Positions 54,777-64,000 of a stretch of 64,000 nt of DNA are shown here, piece after piece; the stretch's first letter is position 1; each line of letters opens with the position of its first letter. Location of the stretch: contig NZ_LT853882.1 of the NCBI RefSeq assembly GCF_900183975.1, positions 4,208,103 through 4,272,102 on the forward strand. Direction: 5' to 3'. The DNA is from Xanthomonas fragariae (GTDB taxonomy: Bacteria > Pseudomonadota > Gammaproteobacteria > Xanthomonadales > Xanthomonadaceae). The notes below the pieces were generated by a model, which was not told the origin of the DNA, searched no databases, and saw only the letters and a list, made by a program, of their open reading frames with translations. The translations under genes were made by a program, and so were the position numbers.

Positions 54777-55097
54777 TCAGTCGTCGAGTTCAGCCAGGCG
54801 TGCGCGCACGCTCTCGACATCGATGTGCTCACGCACATGCGGCCACTGCCGTGCCCACACCGAGCGAAACACGATCCACGCACCGAACACGCCCAGACAG
54901 GTAGAACCCAGCGCCAACACCAGCGGGTGCAGCGGCGAGCCGTTGCCGGTCTGGAACAGATACATGAAAGCCCCGGAAAACAGCAGCCAAACGCCGAACA
55001 CCGGCCAGTTGCTGGCTAGCAGACTGGCATTGGGCCGCTCGATCTGCCGCAGCAACCGGGTCAGCGCCTTGCGTTCGTCATCGTCGCTCGAAGTCAT
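54777..55097 (-). CDS. Conserved small membrane protein
   Basis: A 106-residue protein with two likely membrane segments (VFGVWLLFSGAFMYLFQTG, LVLALGSTCLGVFGAWIVF) and charged ends (SSDDDERKALTRLLRQIER, VREHIDVESVRARLAEL). It lies 45 bases downstream of the rlmI-like stop, in the same direction. The function is unknown. The hydrophobic pattern and charged termini make it likely real. Confidence 0.65.
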   Translation of the reverse strand: MTSSDDDERKALTRLLRQIERPNASLLASNWPVFGVWLLFSGAFMYLFQTGNGSPLHPLVLALGSTCLGVFGAWIVFRSVWARQWPHVREHIDVESVRARLAELDD

Positions 55098-55142
55098 CGC
55101 CTGGTCCGCTCCACGGGTTGATCGCCGCTAGTTGATCGCCGC

Positions 55143-56309
55143 TTAGACGACGCGGCAGAACACGGCCTTCAAATAGCGCGACTCCTGCACGTGCGCCATG
55201 AACGGATGGTCCGGACCGGCACCGGCCACTTTCAATATCTGAATGGTACGCCCGGAGAAATACGATGCGCGCCGCAGCATGTCCAAAAACTCCTCCTCGG
55301 CCACCAGGCCGGTGCACGAGAAGGTGGCGAACAGGCCACCAGGCTTGACCACGCCCAGCGCCAGCTTGTTCATGTCCAAATACTTCTTCAGCGCCGGAAT
55401 CACCTGCTCGCGGTCGCGCGTCATCTTGGCCGGGTCAAGGATCACCACATCGAACTGCTCACCGCGATTGGAGGCATCTCGCAGCCACGGAAAGATGTCG
55501 GCCTGTACGAACTTCGGACGCACGTTGTTGAGCTTGGCGTTGCCCTTGGCGATGGCGATCACGTCTTCGTCGATGTCCACGCCAAGCACCTCGGACGCAC
55601 CGCGCGCGGCCGCATAAACCGCAAAGCCGCCGGTGTTGCAACACAGGTCCAGCACGGTCTTGTCCTTTACCTGCTCGCTCAGCCACTGGCGATTTTCGCG
55701 CTGATCGGCGAAGAACCCGGTCTTGTGCGCACCGGCCGGGTCGGCACGGAACTTGATGCCGTACTCGGTGATCACCGACGCTTCGGTGGTGGTGTTGCTG
55801 TGGAAATCGAAGCTTTCCTGCTTTTGCACATGTTCGTCGGCAAAGCTGTGGAAGCGGCACCCCGGAAACTGTTCGCGCAGCGCCTCGTAGATCCATTCGC
55901 GATGGCGGAACATGCCGGCGGCAAAGAACTCCACCACCACAAGATCGCCGTAGCGGTCCACTACCAGGCCGGACAGGCCGTCGCCCTCGCTGTGCACCAC
56001 GCGCCAAGCGTCGGACACCGCATCCAGGCTCAGCCAGTCGCGGCGCAGACTCACCGCCGCGGCGATTGTGCGCGAGAACCAGCCCGCATCCACCGGCACC
56101 GATTGATCGGTTTCCAGGATGCGCACGGCAATGCGCGAATGGCCGTTATAGAAGCCGCGGCCGATCCACTCCCCATCCACGCCGACCACATCGACAATGG
56201 TGCCAGGTTTGGGTTTGGCGGCGGGCTTTTCCACCAGCTTCTGGAAGATCCACGGGTGGCTGGAGCGCCAGGCATTCTTGAGACGGACGACAGGGACTGG
56301 AGGATTCAT
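55143..56309 (-). CDS. rlmI: Class I SAM-dependent rRNA methyltransferase, RlmI-like
   Basis: The 388-residue enzyme has an N-terminal PUA domain (VVRLKNAWRSSHPWIFQKLV), a linker domain and a Rossmann methyltransferase. Motifs are GIKFRADPAGAHKTGFFADQ, VLDLCCNTGGFAVYAAARGA (SAM site) and FDVVILDPAKMTRDREQV, with the catalytic Cys in LFATFSCTGLV. RlmI methylates C1962 of 23S rRNA. ATG 56309 follows GGAGG. The upstream open frame to 56450 has no domain. It appears intact. Confidence 0.88.
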   Translation of the reverse strand: MNPPVPVVRLKNAWRSSHPWIFQKLVEKPAAKPKPGTIVDVVGVDGEWIGRGFYNGHSRIAVRILETDQSVPVDAGWFSRTIAAAVSLRRDWLSLDAVSDAWRVVHSEGDGLSGLVVDRYGDLVVVEFFAAGMFRHREWIYEALREQFPGCRFHSFADEHVQKQESFDFHSNTTTEASVITEYGIKFRADPAGAHKTGFFADQRENRQWLSEQVKDKTVLDLCCNTGGFAVYAAARGASEVLGVDIDEDVIAIAKGNAKLNNVRPKFVQADIFPWLRDASNRGEQFDVVILDPAKMTRDREQVIPALKKYLDMNKLALGVVKPGGLFATFSCTGLVAEEEFLDMLRRASYFSGRTIQILKVAGAGPDHPFMAHVQESRYLKAVFCRVV

Positions 56310-56367
56310 TGGCCCATTGTATCTGGCTGAATTGACGTGCCTGCCCCAGGCACGCAGAATCGGGCGC

Positions 56368-56490
56368 AGAAGGGGAGTAGCTCCCAGCGTTGTCACCGTC
56401 ATGACGAGCCCGCCACGTGCAGCGCTCCGGTGCAATGGCAACCGGTCCATACCGGTTGTGAGCGAGACCTTCGCCGCGCAGGCGAAGGTC
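56368..56490 (+). ncRNA. yybP-ykoY manganese riboswitch
   Basis: The sequence starts AGAAGGGGAGTAGCTCCC, contains GTCACCGTCATGACGAG, and closes with GAGACCTTCGCC ... GGCGAAGGTC, matching the order of the yybP-ykoY consensus (GGGGAGUAG; GUC..CAUCA; GAGACCUUUGCC ... GGCAAAGGU). It lies 82 bases upstream of a TerC gene, the usual gene for this RNA. It should switch the gene on when Mn2+ is high. Confidence 0.85.
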
Positions 56491-56572
56491 CGTCACCCGG
56501 AATCCAGGATGTCCGTGTCACAAGGCCTCAGCCCACCGGCTGTCCAGGTCGCTTTCACTTCGGGGATTCTTT

Positions 56573-57529
56573 ATGCAAACCATTGGCAATGTCTGGTTAT
56601 GGGGCGGGTTCGCCATCGTGGTGATCGTGGCGCTGCTGGTCGATCTGGTGCTGATGCGCCACGGCTGTGCCCACAAGGTCACCTTCAAGGAAGCCACCTG
56701 GTGGAGCATCGGCTGGGTGCTGCTGGCGCTGGCTTTCAACGCGGGCCTGTGGTGGTACCTGCAGTCCAGCGCCGGTGAGGCGGCGGCCAATCGCATCGGG
56801 CTGGAATTCCTGACCGGCTACCTGGTCGAAAAATCACTGGCGGTCGACAACATCTTCGTCTTCCTGATGGTCATGACCTACTTCGGCGTGCCCGAAGAAC
56901 AGCGCCAGCGCGTGCTGATCATCGGGGTGCTGGGGGCGATCGTGCTGCGCGCGATCATGATCTTTGCAGGCTCGGTGCTGCTGACCAAGTTCCATTGGCT
57001 ACTGTACGTATTCGGCGCGTTCCTGCTACTGACCGGCATCAAGATGTGGCTCTCGGCCGGCAATGAGCCGGATCTGGAAGCCAACCCGGTGCTGCGCTGG
57101 ATGCGCGGCCATCTGCGCCTGAGCCCGCAGTACGACGGCCATGCGCTGAGCGTGATCAAGGACGGCAAACGCTGGTTTACGCCGTTGTTCGTGGTGCTGA
57201 TCCTGATTGCGGTGATCGATGTGATCTTCGCGGTGGACAGCATTCCGGCGATCTTCGCGATCACTACCGACCCCTTCATCGTACTGACCTCCAACGTGTT
57301 TGCGGTGCTGGGCCTGCGCGCGATGTTCTTCCTGCTGACCGGCATGGCCGACCGCTTCCACCTGCTGCCGTACGGCCTTGCGGTGATCCTGGTGTTCATC
57401 GGCACCAAGATGATGATCATCGACATCTACAAGATCCCAGTGCTGGTTTCGCTGGCCGCGGTGATCGCGATCCTGATCTTCACCATCGTGCTGAGCCTGA
57501 TGCGGCCGCCCAAGCCAGCCCGTCATTGA
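56573..57529 (+). CDS. TerC-family membrane protein (Alx-like, probable Mn2+ exporter)
   Basis: This 318-residue inner-membrane protein has eight to nine membrane segments. TerC hallmarks are EFLTGYLVEKSLAVDNIFVF (the EKSLSVDN motif) and LLIAVIDVIFAVDSIPAIFA-type sequence (VVLILIAVIDVIFAVDSIPA). Acidic residues in membrane helices fit divalent-metal transport. Alx-type proteins export manganese. GGGGA precedes the ATG at 56573. Control by the upstream riboswitch ties it to Mn2+ homeostasis. A hairpin (CCAGCCCGTCA / TGACGGGCTGG) overlaps its stop codon, without a T-tract. Confidence 0.9.
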   Translation: MQTIGNVWLWGGFAIVVIVALLVDLVLMRHGCAHKVTFKEATWWSIGWVLLALAFNAGLWWYLQSSAGEAAANRIGLEFLTGYLVEKSLAVDNIFVFLMVMTYFGVPEEQRQRVLIIGVLGAIVLRAIMIFAGSVLLTKFHWLLYVFGAFLLLTGIKMWLSAGNEPDLEANPVLRWMRGHLRLSPQYDGHALSVIKDGKRWFTPLFVVLILIAVIDVIFAVDSIPAIFAITTDPFIVLTSNVFAVLGLRAMFFLLTGMADRFHLLPYGLAVILVFIGTKMMIIDIYKIPVLVSLAAVIAILIFTIVLSLMRPPKPARH

Positions 57530-57649
57530 CGGGCTGGGATGGAGGATTGTTAGTGCTGCGTCGCGACCGCCCGGCGATTGCCGCCAGCGTGATCGCGTTG
57601 CTGACCAGTAACGCCTCATCGCACGTTAGCGCGCCCACACGCCGGACGT

Positions 57650-58363
57650 TCAACGCCCCGCACGCTCGTTCAACGCATGCCGCGACAGCGCCGGATCGTC
57701 GGCAAAAAACGCATCGATGCCGGCATCCAGATACGTCGTCAGCTCGGCCAACGCACCAGCCTCGTTGCGCTCGGTCACCGCACCGCTGCTGCGGTTGTTG
57801 GCAGCCAGGAAATAATTCTCCGGACGGAACGTATACGGCTGGACCTGCAGCCCGGCCGCATGCGCGTCGTGCACCAGGCTGGTCGGCGTGCCCAAGCGTT
57901 GCTGCGCATCCAGCGGGATAATGCTGCGCGTGTCCGGGCCGATCGCATCGGCGTAGCTGGCGATCTGCTTCAGCCCCTCGGGCGTGACCATCTGCCCGTA
58001 GGTGCGCGGCGCGTTGCCTACGCCTGCATCGGGCAGCGCCATCTGCGCGCCACCAAGCAGCTGCAGTAAACGGATATTGCTGGTACGTCCGATCTTGCGA
58101 CGCAATTCACGCAGATTGCCGGTCTCGAACGATTGGATCACCACCGGCGCTGACTGCGTGTACGTGTACGTGTGCGCACGCAAGCTCGCCAGTACCTTGT
58201 CTTCCATCGCCAGATTCAAACCGCTGAAATAGCTCGGGTGCTTGATCTCTGGAGTCAGCCCGATGGCGCGCCCGGTCGCCGCCGATTCCGCTGCCACGAA
58301 GTCGATGATCTCGTCGAAGGTGGCGATCTGGAACTGCCCATCCCAACGCGTGCCACGCAACTG
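57650..58363 (-). pseudogene. glpQ: Glycerophosphodiester phosphodiesterase GlpQ, 5' end cut by an IS
   Basis: The remaining 238 codons cover the C-terminal two thirds of GlpQ: GTRWDGQFQIATFDEIIDFV, GLTPEIKHPSYFSGLNLAM, ALAGLQVQPYTFRPENYFLA-type residues and IDAFFADDPALS. The first 130-150 residues, including the signal peptide and HRG active-site loop, are absent. They are not found right of the IS either, so more than a simple insertion has occurred. Confidence 0.85.
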
Positions 58364-59589
58364 CGACGTCCCCCCGATTTTGAGTAGCGCCTCAGTTTGG
58401 AGTCCAATTCCCTACCCCGAGGAGATTGGACGTGAAGAAGCGCTTTACCGAAGAGCAGATCATTGGCTTCCTGCGTGAGGCCGAAGCAGGCGTGGCGATC
58501 AAAGACCTGTGCCGGCGCCATGGCTTCAGTGAGGCCTCGTACTACCTGTGGCGCAGCAAGTTCGGCGGGATGAGCGTGCCCGATGCCAAGCGACTCAAGG
58601 ACCTTGAGTCCGAAAACGCGCGGCTGAAGAAGTTGTTGGCCGAGCAGCTGTTCGAGAACGACCTGATCAAGGATGCGCTGCGAAAAAAGTGGTGAGCGCA
58701 CCGGCGCGTCGTGCGCTGGTGCGCGAGTGGATCGGGTGCGGTGCCAGCGAGCGTCGCGCCTTGGCAGCGATCGGCATGAGCGCCAGTGCGCTGCGCTATC
58801 GCCCGTGCGAAGACCGCAACGTTGAGCTACGCGAGCGCATTCTTGCGCTGGCGCATCGCCATCGCCGCTATGGCGTGGGGATGATCTATCTCAAACTTCG
58901 TCAGGAAGGACGCGTCGTGAACTACAAGCGCGTGGAGCGGTTGTACCGCGAACAGCAGTTGCAGGTCCGGCGCCGCAGGCGCAAGAAGGTGCCGGTGGGC
59001 GAGCGCCAACCATTGTTGCGGCCATCGCAGGCCAACCAGGTGTGGTCGATGGACTTCGTGTTCGACCGCACTGCCGAAGGTCGGGTGCTCAAGTGTCTGG
59101 TGATCGTGGACGACGCAACCCACGAAGCGGTCGCCATCGACGTGGAGCGCGCGATCTCGGGACGCGGCGTTGCGCGCGTGCTGGACCGACTGGCACACAG
59201 TCGCGGTTTGCCGCAGGTGATCCGCACCGAGCGCGAAGCCTGCCCTCGGGGCACAACGGCAAGGAGTTTTGCGGCATGGCGATGGTCGCCTGGGCGCACG
59301 CCCGTGGTGTGCAGCTACGGCTCATCCAGCCGGGCAAACCGAACCAGAACGCCTACGTCGAATCGTTCAACGGCCGACTAGGCGACGAATGCCTCAACGA
59401 GCACTGGTTCCCAACACTGCTGCACGCGCGCACCGAGATCGAACGCTGGCGACGCGAATACAACGAGGACCGACCCAAGAAAGCAATCGGCGGCATGACG
59501 CCGGCCGCTTATGCCCAACATCTGGCAAACACCGATATCATCAGGCCCGGACTCTAAACCCGGCCGCTACTCAGGGCGGGGGGACGTCG
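58364..59589 (+). mobile_element. IS3-family (IS407 group-like) element, copy 2, 1226 bp
   Basis: Ends are CGACGTCCCCCC and GGGGGGACGTCG. It is full length compared with copy 1 (21553-22649) and has the same 23-bp lesion in orfB. It is in the same orientation as copy 1, 36.8 kb away, and shares the next 131 bp with it. The left flank (glpQ) is different. Confidence 0.85.
58432..59557 (+). pseudogene. IS3-family transposase OrfA/OrfB, copy 2, lesion in OrfB
   Basis: OrfA is complete (GTG 58432; FLREAEAGVAIKDLCRRHGF helix-turn-helix; LEK-type leucine-zipper ESENARLKKLLAEQ). OrfB begins at 58689, overlapping OrfA in the next frame, as in IS3 elements. At 59231-59253 a 23-bp insertion splits TDNGKEF and shifts the frame, as in copy 1. 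The remaining part to 59557 carries NQNAYVESFNGRLGDECLNE. OrfAB transposase cannot be made. Confidence 0.85.
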
Positions 59590-59720
59590 CAGGCACGATA
59601 GCCACAACGCGCCGAGCCGGAGCAATCGAATCTGAGATATTCAGTCCGGCATTAGTAGCGCGAAGACTTATCGGTCGGAACCAAAGATTGCAAGATCAAA
59701 AACCTGGAAACAAAGATCTA
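59590..59720. repeat. 131-bp duplicated segment, right flank of IS3 copy 2
   Basis: Identical by eye to 22650-22780. It ends at CAAAGATCTA, after which the two loci diverge. It is outside the IS inverted end. Confidence 0.8.
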
Positions 59721-59757
59721 AGAGTGGCGTTTGATGCGACCTATCCCCAGTGCCGCA

Positions 59758-61098
59758 TCACTTACCAATACAAAAACTCGAAAAGATCTTGCCGAGCAAC
59801 CCGTCGGCGCTCAGCTTGCCGGTGATATCGCCAAGTGCTTCATGTGCCAGACGCAGTTCCTCGGCGGCCAGTTCCAGCTGCTCGAACCCTAGCTCCAGAT
59901 CGGCAGCATCTGCATGTTGTTCGGCGCGACGCAATGCTTCGACATGCCGTGTGCGTGCGGAGAACTCGCCGCCGACACTTTCTACACCATCGCCCAGCGC
60001 GAGATCGCGTAGGCGCATGTGCAATCGCTCCAGTCCCTGACCGGTCACTGCAGAAACCGCGATCGCATCGTGGTCGAGCTCCACGGCCTCGGTCAGCAGA
60101 TCGCACTTGTTGTGGATCCATAGCTGACGCGGCACCGCATCGATGGCATCACCAATCGCGTCACGTGCGGCTTGCGGGTCGCGTGCGTCCAGCACCACTA
60201 GCGCCAGATCGGCGCGCTGCAATTCGGCACGTGCGCGGCGCATGCCTTCGCGTTCGATCGCATCGCCGCCATCGCGCAAGCCGGCGGTGTCGACCAACGT
60301 CAACTCGAAGCCATCGAGCTGGATGGCTTCGTGCAAGGTGTCGCGTGTGGTCCCAGCGACATCGGTGACGATCGCGCGATCGCTACCAGCCAATGCATTG
60401 AGCAACGAACTTTTGCCGACATTGGGCGGTCCGATCAACACCGCATGTAAACCGTCGCGCAACTTGCGACCGCGTTCGGCATCGCACAATAACTGTGCGA
60501 GCAGGCCGCGCGCCTTGCTCAAGCCGTCGCGCACTTGCACGCCCCCCAGGGTGTCCAGCGATTCATCGGCGAAATCGATGGCCGCCTCCACATGGATCCG
60601 CAAACGCGTGAGGCTGTCGCTGACCGTATTGACGCGGCGCGAGAACACGCCATCGAGCGAACGACGCGCGGCACGTGCCGCACGCACATCCCCGGCGGCG
60701 ATCAGGTCGGCGATGGCCTCTGCCTGCGCAAGATCGAGTTTTCCGTTGAGAAATGCGCGCTCGCTGAACTCACCGGCACGTGCTTGACGCGCGCCCAAGG
60801 CAATGCAGCGCGCCACTAATTGCTGTAGCAATACCGGGCTGCCGTGGCCTTGCAGCTCCACCACGTCTTCGCCGGTAAAACTACGCGGCGCCGGAAACCA
60901 CAGCGCAATGCCATCGTCGATCACCTCGTCATCCGCATCGCGAAAACGTGCGTAGCGCGCCTGCCGTGGCTGCAAATTCGTAATGCCCAGGTTCGCGGCA
61001 ATCTGCGCGGCCTGCGGGCCGGATAGCCGCACGATGCCGATGCCTCCGCTTCCGGCGGCACTGGCGATGGCAACGATGGTCGATGGCGAAGAAGACAT
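59758..61098 (-). CDS. mnmE: tRNA modification GTPase MnmE
   Basis: The 446-residue GTPase works with MnmG to modify U34 of several tRNAs (5-carboxymethylaminomethyl). Features are [20 protein letters not shown], the folate-binding N-domain, the G domain with [27 protein letters not shown] and HNKCDLLTE, and the C-terminal FCIGK with the essential Cys. Length is normal. Its 3' end is 38 bases from the IS-associated duplicated segment but it is undamaged. Confidence 0.97.
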   Translation of the reverse strand: MSSSPSTIVAIASAAGSGGIGIVRLSGPQAAQIAANLGITNLQPRQARYARFRDADDEVIDDGIALWFPAPRSFTGEDVVELQGHGSPVLLQQLVARCIALGARQARAGEFSERAFLNGKLDLAQAEAIADLIAAGDVRAARAARRSLDGVFSRRVNTVSDSLTRLRIHVEAAIDFADESLDTLGGVQVRDGLSKARGLLAQLLCDAERGRKLRDGLHAVLIGPPNVGKSSLLNALAGSDRAIVTDVAGTTRDTLHEAIQLDGFELTLVDTAGLRDGGDAIEREGMRRARAELQRADLALVVLDARDPQAARDAIGDAIDAVPRQLWIHNKCDLLTEAVELDHDAIAVSAVTGQGLERLHMRLRDLALGDGVESVGGEFSARTRHVEALRRAEQHADAADLELGFEQLELAAEELRLAHEALGDITGKLSADGLLGKIFSSFCIGK

Positions 61099-61368
61099 AG
61101 GCAGAGATTACGGCGTGTGGTCAGAGACGTTGCTTGCATGCGCGCCGGCGCGGCTGCTTCGTGGCCGCAATTCCAGAGCGGTGTCATACAGCCTTGCGTG
61201 CGATGGATCGATCTTCAATGCAGAGATTCGACGCTGCCTGCAGCCTGCTTGCCACAACCAATCGACGCCAACATTCCGGCGCGATTATGCACAGCAACAT
61301 GCGATGAACGACGGTGCTTACACGACCGTGTTTTTGGCGATAGAAAGAACCGTTGCGGGCTTGCACGC
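61099..61368. other. Spacer between yidC and mnmE
   Basis: No gene, IS end or RNA was recognised in this 270-base stretch. It should hold the mnmE promoter. Confidence 0.35.
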
Positions 61369-61370
61369 AG

Positions 61371-61394
61371 AAGGCCCGCCTCGCGGCGGGCCTT
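61371..61394 (-). terminator. Hairpin after yidC
   Basis: A perfect 10-bp stem AAGGCCCGCC / GGCGGGCCTT with a 4-base loop, 8 bases past the yidC stop. There is no long T-tract on the yidC strand, so termination may be partial. Confidence 0.6.
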
Positions 61395-61401
61395 CTTCAA
61401 C

Positions 61402-63117
61402 TCACTTGGCGTTGGTCTGGATGATCTTGCTCGGCTTTTCGCCATGCTGGCGGATCATCCACCATTGGATCAGCAGACCCAAGCCACCGTTGACCACCCA
61501 GTACAGCACCAAGCCGGCCGGCATGAAGGCCATCATGACGCCGAACACCAGCGGCATGAACTGCATCATCTTGGCCTGCATCGGATCCATGCCAGGGGTC
61601 GGGGTCAGCTTCTGCGTAGCCCACATGATCGCGATGTTGAGCACCGGCAGCAGGAAGTACGGATCGCGCGCGGTCAGATCCTGGATCCAGCCCAGCCACG
61701 GCGCCTGACGCAGCTCCACCGACTCCACCAGCACCCAGTACAGCGCGAAGAAGATCGGCATCTGGATCAGCAGCGGCAGGCAGCCGCCCATCGGGTTGAT
61801 CTTTTCCTTCTTGAACAGCTCCATCGTCGCCTGCTGATACTTCTGGCGATCATCGCCATAACGCTCCTTCAGCTGCGCCAGGCGCGGCTGGAAGCGGCGC
61901 ATCTTGGCACCGGACTTGTACTGCGCCGCCGACAGCGGATACAGCGCCAGACGCAACAACACCACCAGACCGATAATGGACCAGCCCCAGTTGTGCAGGA
62001 AGCTGTGCAGATGGCTCAGTACCCAGAACAGGCCCTGGCCGATGATGGCCATGATCGAAAAGCGGCTGTAATCGACCACACGGTCCAGCCCCTTTACGTC
62101 TTCCTTGGCGATCAGGCTGACCAACTTCGGGCCCACCCACAGGCGTGCCTCGGTGCTTGCGGTCTGACCCGGTGCCACAGTGAAGGCCGGACCACGCAGT
62201 TCAGCCACGTCACGCGGGCCGTCCTGGCCCAGCACATACAGCGAGGCCTGATCCTTCTGCGGAATCCACGCGGTGAAGAAATGGTGCTGCAGCAGTGCCA
62301 TCCAGCCGCCGGTGATCTGGCGATTCAAGCCGCCATCGTCCATGTAGTCCTTGAACGCGCGGCGCTCGTAGCCTCCCTGAGGGCTATACCAGGTCGCACC
62401 GTTGAAGCTGAAGGAATCCGGGTTGGTCATGCCGCGGCTGAGGATGGTCGGCACCCTGCTCAGCTTGCGGAACACGTAGCCGTTCCACGGCGCGTCACTC
62501 TTGTTGATCACTTCATCCTTGATCGAGATCGCGTAGCGACCGCGCTCCAGGGTGAAGGTGCGCCGAATTGATACGCCGTTGGGGCCATTCCACACGAACG
62601 GCACCACTAGGGTGTTCTGCCCCTTGGCCAGCTCGAATGCAGTGCCCGGCTGCTCAGCGCGGAAACCATTCACCCCCGGCACTGGCGAATGCTCGCTGGC
62701 CCAGCCGCTGGTGGCGTTGTACGGGTGAGCGGCATCTTCGCTCAGCAGGCTGACCGGCGAGGTGCCGTCCTTGGTCTGCGGAAACTGCAGAAGTTCGGCA
62801 TCGAGCACGCTGCGGCCATCCAGCTTCAGGCGTAGCACGTCCGAGGTCAGGGTGACGACGGGTGCAGCGCCGGCAGCGGCAGGTACTGCCGTGGTGGTAG
62901 TTGGCACCGCGCCGGGCGCGCTGGCCTGTGGAATGGCCTGGGCGGCAAGCACATTGGCCGCCGACGCAGTCGCGTCCAGATCGCGTGCGGCCGGAACCGA
63001 CTGTGCTGCAACCACGACGGGCGCATTCGCGACCGCCTTGTCCTTGCCCCACTCCATCCACAGCAGCGCCGCGACCATCAGCCAGGCAAAAATCAGGAAA
63101 ACACGGGTCTGGTTCAT
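61402..63117 (-). CDS. yidC: Membrane protein insertase YidC
   Basis: The 571-residue inner-membrane protein has TM1 ([19 protein letters not shown]), an Ala/Pro-rich linker, a large periplasmic P1 domain, and a C-terminal bundle with conserved blocks [40 protein letters not shown] and [20 protein letters not shown]. It folds and inserts membrane proteins with or without Sec. It lies 15 bases downstream of rnpA, in the same operon. It is intact. Confidence 0.97.
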   Translation of the reverse strand: MNQTRVFLIFAWLMVAALLWMEWGKDKAVANAPVVVAAQSVPAARDLDATASAANVLAAQAIPQASAPGAVPTTTTAVPAAAGAAPVVTLTSDVLRLKLDGRSVLDAELLQFPQTKDGTSPVSLLSEDAAHPYNATSGWASEHSPVPGVNGFRAEQPGTAFELAKGQNTLVVPFVWNGPNGVSIRRTFTLERGRYAISIKDEVINKSDAPWNGYVFRKLSRVPTILSRGMTNPDSFSFNGATWYSPQGGYERRAFKDYMDDGGLNRQITGGWMALLQHHFFTAWIPQKDQASLYVLGQDGPRDVAELRGPAFTVAPGQTASTEARLWVGPKLVSLIAKEDVKGLDRVVDYSRFSIMAIIGQGLFWVLSHLHSFLHNWGWSIIGLVVLLRLALYPLSAAQYKSGAKMRRFQPRLAQLKERYGDDRQKYQQATMELFKKEKINPMGGCLPLLIQMPIFFALYWVLVESVELRQAPWLGWIQDLTARDPYFLLPVLNIAIMWATQKLTPTPGMDPMQAKMMQFMPLVFGVMMAFMPAGLVLYWVVNGGLGLLIQWWMIRQHGEKPSKIIQTNAK

Positions 63118-63132
63118 CGGGCAGCAACTCGC

Positions 63133-63579
63133 TCAGTCGGAACTGGGTTCCGGCTCTGTCGGGGAAGGGGAGGATTGGTGCATCGTCCTGGCGGGCGGCA
63201 TTGTGCCGGGCGCAGCAGGCAGGGGCAATGCGCCAGCACGGCGCAGCAGACGCAAAAATGCGTCACGGATCTGTGGATTGGTTGCCTTGGCAGCTGCCGA
63301 GCGCGCCACGATCACGTAATCGCCACCAGCCAGCTCAGGCAATAGGTGCCGCATGGCGTCGCGCAGGACACGTTTGATGCGGTTACGTCCGACTGCACGC
63401 GTATCGACTTTGCGCGACACCGCCATGCCCAGGCGCGGCGGTGTATCACCGGTACGCCAGTGCAGGCTGAGCAACGGGTCCGAAGTGCGGCTTGCGGTAT
63501 CGAAGACGACCGTATAATGCGCACGCGTACGAACCCGCGCAGAGCGAGGAAATCGCCTGCACGGGTTCGGTGCGTTCAC
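63133..63579 (-). CDS. rnpA: Ribonuclease P protein component
   Basis: The 148-residue basic protein is the RNase P subunit that helps the RNA process tRNA 5' ends. Its core contains [20 protein letters not shown] and [20 protein letters not shown], the RnpA RNA-binding signature. GTG 63579 ([16 protein letters not shown]) is preferred, since it matches the usual Xanthomonas start; the frame is open to 63621. The C-terminal 30 residues form a Pro/Ser-rich tail. No yidD frame is seen between rnpA and yidC. Confidence 0.93.
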   Translation of the reverse strand: MNAPNPCRRFPRSARVRTRAHYTVVFDTASRTSDPLLSLHWRTGDTPPRLGMAVSRKVDTRAVGRNRIKRVLRDAMRHLLPELAGGDYVIVARSAAAKATNPQIRDAFLRLLRRAGALPLPAAPGTMPPARTMHQSSPSPTEPEPSSD

Positions 63580-63617
63580 GGTAGGGACTGCCTCGGCCGC
63601 AGGGAGCGGCGCGGCAA

Positions 63618-63758
63618 TCAAGCGCTCAGGCGCTTGCGGCCCTTGGCGCGGCGGCGAGCCAGGATCTTGCGGCCATCGGCAGTTGCCATACGTGCGCGGA
63701 AGCCATGGTCGCGTGCTCGCTTGAGGTTGCTGGGTTGGAAAGTACGCTTGGTGGCCAT
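63618..63758 (-). CDS. rpmH: 50S ribosomal protein L34
   Basis: The 46-residue basic protein reads [20 protein letters not shown], then [20 protein letters not shown] and RKRLSA, the full L34 pattern. It is first in the rpmH-rnpA-yidC order near the origin. A GAGGG-type site lies 6 bases before the ATG. Confidence 0.98.
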
Positions 63759-63798
63759 GGGGCCCTCTGCATGAATGAAGTCGAATAGGACCAGAAAT

Positions 63799-63826
63799 TT
63801 TATAGGGCAGCTACAGGCCGGGTCAA
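63799..63826 (-). promoter_or_regulatory. Probable sigma-70 promoter of rpmH
   Basis: On the minus strand TTGACC (63826-63821), a 16-base spacer, and TATAAA (63804-63799) form a strong -35/-10 pair about 45 bases before the rpmH ATG. Confidence 0.7.
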
Positions 63827-64000
63827 CTCCCCAGACGCGTTATTGCAGGCTATGCTGGCCCAAGCCTGTGGATGGACCTGTGAATAAGTCTGGGAAAACC
63901 CTGCCCTCAGTGCTAGTGTGTTGCGTCCTCTTTTAACTACCGGGCTGTGAGCACGGCGCTTTTCTGCGCGCCACAGCCGGCAACAGATGATCACACTTTG
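63827..64000. other. dnaA-upstream/origin region, DnaA-box-like sequences
   Basis: TGTGGATGG (63867-63875) and TGTGAATAA (63879-63887) each differ by one base from the complement of the DnaA box TTATCCACA. Together with the gene order rpmH-rnpA-yidC-mnmE this suggests the origin side of dnaA. No dnaA start is within the window. Confidence 0.55.

Noticed and set aside
59721..59757. Fourth copy of the MITE starting TAAGAGTGGCG
   Set aside because: Only 7 bases of the terminus match and no partner end was found.
1..64000. CRISPR arrays and tRNA genes
   Set aside because: No regularly spaced repeats and no tRNA-like cloverleaf were recognised anywhere in the window.

Overview
The window looks like a Xanthomonas chromosome, most likely Xanthomonas oryzae. 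The DNA is GC-rich, with bphO/bphP, a complete mla operon, recBCD, a KgtP-type permease and the conserved origin cluster mnmE-yidC-rnpA-rpmH, and it carries a heavy load of insertion sequences and decayed genes, as is typical of X. oryzae. The right end stops in the rpmH upstream region with DnaA-box-like sequences, so dnaA and the origin should lie just beyond base 64000. The species call is inference from gene content and recalled protein similarity.

Layout. 1-6151: a decayed bacteriophytochrome next to an intact heme oxygenase, a dead TetA-like efflux gene, mutarotase yeaD running in frame with a frameshifted lytic transglycosylase, a YchJ-like protein and a TSUP permease. 6261-13602: a Wadjet-type plasmid-defence operon (jetABCD, MksFEBG-like) on the minus strand; jetC carries one extra base, and a small palindromic mobile repeat (MITE) lies between jetB and jetC and another just after jetD. 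13783-17615: an IS5-family element, folE, a kgtP-like permease and a remnant of RNA 2'-phosphotransferase. 17672-29233: an accessory island with an AT-rich effector-like gene, a ParD/ParE-like pair whose toxin is fused to a proline-rich membrane protein, a DUF3800-like gene cut by an IS, four IS elements in a row, an AT-rich secreted protein, a RelA/SpoT-like gene cut by an IS, and a higBA module. 29315-43150: recD-recB-recC (minus) and mlaFEDCBA (plus). 43225-54610: a frameshifted FRG-domain gene, glutathione peroxidase, rmuC, a dead GST, an amino-acid permease, a GAF-PAS-PAS-GGDEF protein, and a decayed sugar-diacid locus (cdaR remnant, garK, broken transporter). 54777-64000: an rlmI-like methyltransferase, a yybP-ykoY manganese riboswitch before a TerC gene, glpQ cut by an IS, then mnmE, yidC, rnpA and rpmH.

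How the parts work together. RecBCD and RmuC handle DNA ends, and the Wadjet operon would cleave plasmids if jetC were intact. Mla proteins keep the outer membrane asymmetric. YidC, RnpA and RpmH are the usual origin-proximal housekeeping set. The accessory parts are dominated by decay: at least fourteen genes are truncated, frameshifted or interrupted. Two copies of one IS3-family element, 36.8 kb apart in the same orientation, share the same lesion and the same 131-bp right flank, which points to rearrangement by recombination and not to two simple insertions.

Limits. No database search or alignment was run. Family names come from recognised motifs. Single-base frameshifts in short homopolymers (mltB, jetC, FRG gene) could be sequencing errors.
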